From the NCBI GenBank assembly GCA_937891805.1, contig CALATK010000019.1, positions 1 to 7,662 on the forward strand: a stretch of DNA of 7,662 nt, read 5' to 3'. A program made the position numbers and the translations under genes. The notes under the pieces are model-generated. The model saw only the letters and a program-made list of their open reading frames with translations, searched no databases and had not been told where the DNA came from. Origin of the DNA: an uncultured Fibrobacter sp. Its GTDB lineage: Bacteria; Fibrobacterota; Fibrobacteria; Fibrobacterales; Fibrobacteraceae. The number at the start of each line of letters is the position of its first letter. Within the stretch, counting starts at the first letter, position 1. This document shows, piece by piece, positions 4,981 to 7,662 of the stretch.

Positions 4981-6900
4981 CTATTTCACCAAAATTGTTC
5001 TGCTTTGGTTATCGATCTGCAAGATGTAGCGACCGGCACTGGGTACCTTGAGTTTTAAGATCGCTCCAGAATTTCCGTTCCATGCCCCACTGCTGACGAC
5101 TTGTCCGAGAGCATTGGCCAAGGCATAACGGCTGTTTTGCTGGATTCCTGACACGAGAATCTCCCGACCTTGCAGGGTTAGGCTGTAATTGGGCCTTGCC
5201 GCTGTGGGCGCGATAGCGTCAACGACCTTGGGGTTGTTTGTCGTGAGCAGTACCGCCGTGATGGACTTGGCGGGGAGCGTCATGGAAATTTTTTTGCTTG
5301 CTACCTGCACCGTTCCTTTTTTCAGGGCGTTGTTGGTGTGAGAAACAAAGGTTTCGCCGGTAATTCCCGAAAGGGTGAGTGTCTCTGCAGAACCGTCAGC
5401 CGCTTCAAAGCTGCCGAGGGTCAGATTTACGTCTTGAGTTGCATTTTGACTCCTGTTCACGAAAATCACCGTGAGGGAATCGCCCTTGTTGCTGATGGAA
5501 CTGTAGGCGGATACCAGGGAATCGTTGCTGGAGGTGGACTGCACGCGGTTCTCGTGGCCGTAGCGGCTGAACAGGTGGACCGTTTCGTACATGCCGTCGC
5601 CCCAAATCCACGGGGTGAAAATCTCTACGCCGTTATCTTGCATAGTTCCGAGAAACGATGCGTAGGTCAGGGCCGTCACCATGGGGTCTGAATCGTTGAG
5701 GTCGGTTTCGGTAATGCCCAGCGTGATGCCGTGATCCTTGCCGAAGTATTGCTCCAGCCAGTTGTTGATGCGTACAAAAATGTAGGACCTGTATTCTTTT
5801 TTCCCGTCATGTTCGCTCCAGTCGCAGGTCCCGGAGGCGCAGCGTACACCGTTGGCACCCTTGTAGTAGTAGGTGGTGTCAAACAGTACACGGTGCCAGT
5901 TGATGCGGCTTTCGTAATCTGTTTCGGTGGGATACCAGTGGATGTCGAATACGTCCAAAAGTCGCTTGCCGTAGGACTTTTGCGCCTCGGCCACTTTCTT
6001 GATGAAAAATTCCAGCCAGCAGTATTCCTTGCCGTCTATCGAAGGACGCTTGTTGTCTCCGTCAACGGCGGCTATGTGGCACCATTGCCACTCGTTTGCT
6101 ACCACCGGTCCGGTGAGTTTGATGTCTCCCCAGGCGGCACGGGCCTTCTTTGCAACATCCACAAAATGTTCTACGAGAAAGTCTCCGGTCACGGGCAGGT
6201 CCAAATCGTTGTGGGTGCCGCGCCAGATGTCCATCTCGTTGTCCATGCTCCAGTACCTGAAGCGGCTCATGTCATATTTGAGTTCGTCTTTCCAGTGGGG
6301 AATAATCGCGACGGTGGAATCGGCGGGCCATTCCATGTTGTAGAGCGATGCGTCGCCCGCCTTGATGAGCGTCTTGCCGTCATCGGAGACTTCGCCGCCG
6401 CCTGCCAGGTCAAAAGAATGGGTTGGGTTGCCGCCGTGTTCCAGGTGCCATTCCCAGTCGGGGAAGTTGTAGTCTGTTGTGCTGGCGGCATATCCCGTGA
6501 GCTGGAAAGCGTATAGGGCGTCTACCCCCGGCATCTTGTCGAGCACCTTTTTTGCCGTAATGTCCCAGTCGTGGTCATAGACATTGTTGAACCAGTCAGG
6601 GTGGGCGGTGAGTTTTCTTCGCCAGTTGTAGCGGGTGGCGTTGTTGCCGTTGTTGGCGCGCATCATGTGGATTCCCGATTCCAGCACCTTGTTTATGAAG
6701 TTGGTCTCGGCGGTATCGCTCTCGACACTGGTGTCGCTAATTTTGTCGATGTTCCGTCCGTACAGGTAGGGGGAAATCTTCTTGATGCCGGCGTCGGCAT
6801 TGACCGTCACATTGATGGCTGCGTTGGCTGCTGCGAACAAGCCTGCGGTAACCGCTGCTGCAAGGACGCTGGAAAACTTCGGCATTTTCACTTTACCCAT
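4981..6900 (-). CDS. Secreted GH44-like glycoside hydrolase, paralogue 1
   Basis: First gene of the operon, 639 residues from ATG at 6900, chosen because AGAAGG lies five bases upstream (6911-6906); an in-frame GTG two codons earlier overlaps that site. A lysine-containing start and hydrophobic stretch ending AANA-A form the signal peptide (about 1-28). The layout matches paralogue 2: KKISPYLYGRNI (about 40-51), NNGNNATRYNW, FQLTGYAAS, YWSMDNEMDIWRGTH with likely acid/base Glu222, RLLDVFDIHWYPTETDYES (about 313-331), and LGITETDL with likely nucleophile Glu398. A beta domain ends SMTLPAKSITAVLLTT, then comes the C-terminal domain NYSLTLQGREILVSGIQQ to GRYILQIDNQ. Cysteines 274/294 and 354/359 match those of paralogue 2. 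The proteins look more than half identical by eye, with near-identical stretches. The likely substrate is cellulose, xyloglucan or another beta-glucan; this is inferred from the family. Confidence 0.86.
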   Translation of the reverse strand: MGKVKMPKFSSVLAAAVTAGLFAAANAAINVTVNADAGIKKISPYLYGRNIDKISDTSVESDTAETNFINKVLESGIHMMRANNGNNATRYNWRRKLTAHPDWFNNVYDHDWDITAKKVLDKMPGVDALYAFQLTGYAASTTDYNFPDWEWHLEHGGNPTHSFDLAGGGEVSDDGKTLIKAGDASLYNMEWPADSTVAIIPHWKDELKYDMSRFRYWSMDNEMDIWRGTHNDLDLPVTGDFLVEHFVDVAKKARAAWGDIKLTGPVVANEWQWCHIAAVDGDNKRPSIDGKEYCWLEFFIKKVAEAQKSYGKRLLDVFDIHWYPTETDYESRINWHRVLFDTTYYYKGANGVRCASGTCDWSEHDGKKEYRSYIFVRINNWLEQYFGKDHGITLGITETDLNDSDPMVTALTYASFLGTMQDNGVEIFTPWIWGDGMYETVHLFSRYGHENRVQSTSSNDSLVSAYSSISNKGDSLTVIFVNRSQNATQDVNLTLGSFEAADGSAETLTLSGITGETFVSHTNNALKKGTVQVASKKISMTLPAKSITAVLLTTNNPKVVDAIAPTAARPNYSLTLQGREILVSGIQQNSRYALANALGQVVSSGAWNGNSGAILKLKVPSAGRYILQIDNQSRTILVK

Positions 6901-6911
6901 ATACACCTTCT

Positions 6912-6975
6912 CTTTTTTTTTGAAATCTTTTATGTAAAAATTCTATTAAGTTTTTTATATAAATTTATTTAATAT
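6912..6975. other. AT-rich stretch holding the second sequence join
   Basis: Between the hydrolase Shine-Dalgarno and the rpoE terminator lie about 60 bases of nearly pure A and T. The Fibrobacter-like block must end and the Bacilli-like block begin somewhere here, because the genes on either side belong to different lineages. Low complexity prevents placing the join exactly. No convincing -35/-10 pair for the hydrolase operon was found, so its promoter may be missing or unrecognised. Confidence 0.5.
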
Positions 6976-7004
6976 AAAAAAGATTGCAAAATAATGCAAT
7001 CCTT
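6976..7004 (-). terminator. Rho-independent terminator of rpoE
   Basis: On the minus strand GATTGCA (6988-6982 region, pairing with 7001-6995) forms a perfect 7-bp stem, extendable to 10 bp with one G-U pair. It has a 6-base loop and six T residues (6981-6976). It starts within ten bases of the rpoE stop codon. Confidence 0.9.
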
Positions 7005-7009
7005 TTGTT

Positions 7010-7492
7010 TTATTCTTCTTCGTCGTCATCTTCTCCAACGTATTCTTCAAATCCTGTGATAACATTTTCTTCAATATCTAATTCATCTGAATTAGATTCT
7101 TTTAATAATGTTGAAATATCATCATCATCTTCTGTTTCATCTTCATCGTCATCATGGTTTGCGTTTGCACGAACTTCAGCTTCGTATGAATCATCTTTAA
7201 GTTCATTTTTCTTAGCTTCGTCTTCAAATTCAGAGTTTGTAGAGAAGTCAATTCCATCTTTATCAAGTACAGATAGAGGTTGACGTTCTTTTAAATCCCA
7301 ACTGTTTTTTCCTACATTTACAAATCGATCATCAAGTGATAAATCACTGTAGAATTGAGCAATTCGATCTTCTGCTTGGGCATCTGTATATCCATTGATT
7401 TGACATACTTCATCCCATAATTTTATAAACGTCATTGCTTTCTTTTTTGGTTTCATTAAATCGTATGCGACATCTATCATTGCTTTTTTCAT
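7010..7492 (-). CDS. rpoE: DNA-directed RNA polymerase delta subunit
   Basis: RpoE (delta) is an accessory RNA polymerase subunit of Bacillota that aids recycling of polymerase and lowers non-specific and stable-promoter binding. The 160 residues show the expected two parts: an N-terminal winged-helix (HARE-HTH) domain of about 85 residues ([20 protein letters not shown], the [12 protein letters not shown] region, [19 protein letters not shown], then WDLKER) and a disordered, strongly acidic tail full of Asp and Glu ending [11 protein letters not shown] at 7492 was preferred over a start 14 codons upstream, because homology begins there and GGGAGG lies 12 bases upstream (7510-7505). argS lies directly upstream, so the two are probably co-transcribed, and a strong terminator follows. 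The gene is found in Bacilli and Erysipelotrichia-type Bacillota, not in Fibrobacter. Confidence 0.95.
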   Translation of the reverse strand: MKKAMIDVAYDLMKPKKKAMTFIKLWDEVCQINGYTDAQAEDRIAQFYSDLSLDDRFVNVGKNSWDLKERQPLSVLDKDGIDFSTNSEFEDEAKKNELKDDSYEAEVRANANHDDDEDETEDDDDISTLLKESNSDELDIEENVITGFEEYVGEDDDEEE

Positions 7493-7662
7493 TTGAAAAT
7501 CTTTCCTCCCACATATGTTCTGGTGCTTCCACACCGATTAGATACAATGCATTGCGTAAAGTAATGCGAGATGCTTTTAATAAAGCGATACGTTGCGCAG
7601 AACGTTCTGGTTGATTCACATCCATAACTTTACATGCGTTGTAAAAACTATGGAAGTGTTGT
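7410..7662 (-). CDS. argS: Arginyl-tRNA synthetase, C-terminal fragment
   Basis: The frame entering from the right edge reads [16 protein letters not shown], then [20 protein letters not shown] and [11 protein letters not shown], the C-terminal anticodon-binding (DALR) domain of class I arginyl-tRNA synthetases, which charge tRNA-Arg in the cytoplasm. Known ArgS proteins usually end at or within a residue or two of this APE-x-M. Here Met (7514-7512) is followed by TGG, and the frame stays open for another 33 codons to a TGA at 7412-7410. It thus overlaps the first 83 bases of rpoE. The extra residues resemble no ArgS tail and simply read rpoE DNA in another frame. A single change of TGG to TGA at 7509 would restore the usual end. 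The 5' part of the gene is outside the window. Confidence 0.88.
   Translation of the reverse strand, partial: QHFHSFYNACKVMDVNQPERSAQRIALLKASRITLRNALYLIGVEAPEHMWEERFSNEKSNDRCRIRFNETKKESNDVYKIMG

Noticed and set aside
3329..6516. Long plus-strand open frames opposite the hydrolase genes (3329-3958, 4235-4810, 5731-6516)
   Set aside because: They lie antisense to well-supported coding sequence, have no domain character, no fitting ribosome binding sites, and appear at matching places in both paralogues. This is expected from shared codon use on the other strand.
2341..6900. Horizontal transfer of a polysaccharide-utilisation cassette into a Bacillota host
   Set aside because: Both flanks are Bacillota but appear to be from different groups, the left join cuts two housekeeping genes in mid-sequence, and no mobility gene or repeat borders the block. 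Chimeric assembly explains this more simply.
7013..7150. GAT/GAA-type simple repeat near the rpoE 3' end
   Set aside because: It is irregular and explained by the acidic tail of the delta subunit, not a separate repeat element.
6984..7283. Serine-rich plus-strand open frame opposite rpoE
   Set aside because: It is the complement of the Asp/Glu-rich rpoE tail; the serine runs come from GAT/GAA repeats read backwards.

Overview
The window is not one coherent genome segment. It reads as three blocks from unrelated bacteria joined end to end, as expected of a metagenomic contig (a gut or rumen community would fit) or another chimeric assembly. The evidence is two housekeeping genes cut in mid-sequence at the left join, abrupt changes of composition, and family-level gene identities that do not belong together.

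Block 1 (about 1-2340) is Clostridia-like (Lachnospiraceae-type), because it carries a spore-germination gene. On the minus strand lie a TetR-family regulator with a well-formed promoter and an overlapping palindromic operator, a solitary spoVAE, and an EamA/DMT-family permease followed by a clear intrinsic terminator. Divergent from the permease, on the plus strand, is the start of pepF (oligoendopeptidase F), with promoter and Shine-Dalgarno. It breaks off after about 53 codons. The permease gene itself changes composition about two thirds of the way along its plus-strand span, near 1740-1800.

Block 2 (about 2340-6950) is Fibrobacter-like. It starts inside cysK, of which only the C-terminal ~172 residues survive. 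Facing cysK is a two-gene minus-strand operon encoding secreted paralogous GH44-type glycoside hydrolases, each with a signal peptide, a catalytic (beta/alpha) barrel, a beta domain and a shared C-terminal secretion/anchoring-type domain. Between cysK and the operon sits a pair of inverted REP-like hairpins that probably terminate both convergent transcripts. The two hydrolases should act outside the cell on plant cell-wall beta-glucans (cellulose or xyloglucan), but their active-site surroundings differ from ordinary GH44 enzymes.

Block 3 (about 6970-7662) is AT-rich and Bacilli/Erysipelotrichia-like. On the minus strand lie the C-terminal end of argS and the complete rpoE (RNA polymerase delta subunit), followed by a strong intrinsic terminator.

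The most biologically interesting content is the tandem GH44 pair: a diverged duplication with a patch of near-identical DNA suggesting gene conversion, and non-canonical residues beside both catalytic glutamates. No CRISPR, tRNA, rRNA, phage or insertion-sequence gene was recognised.
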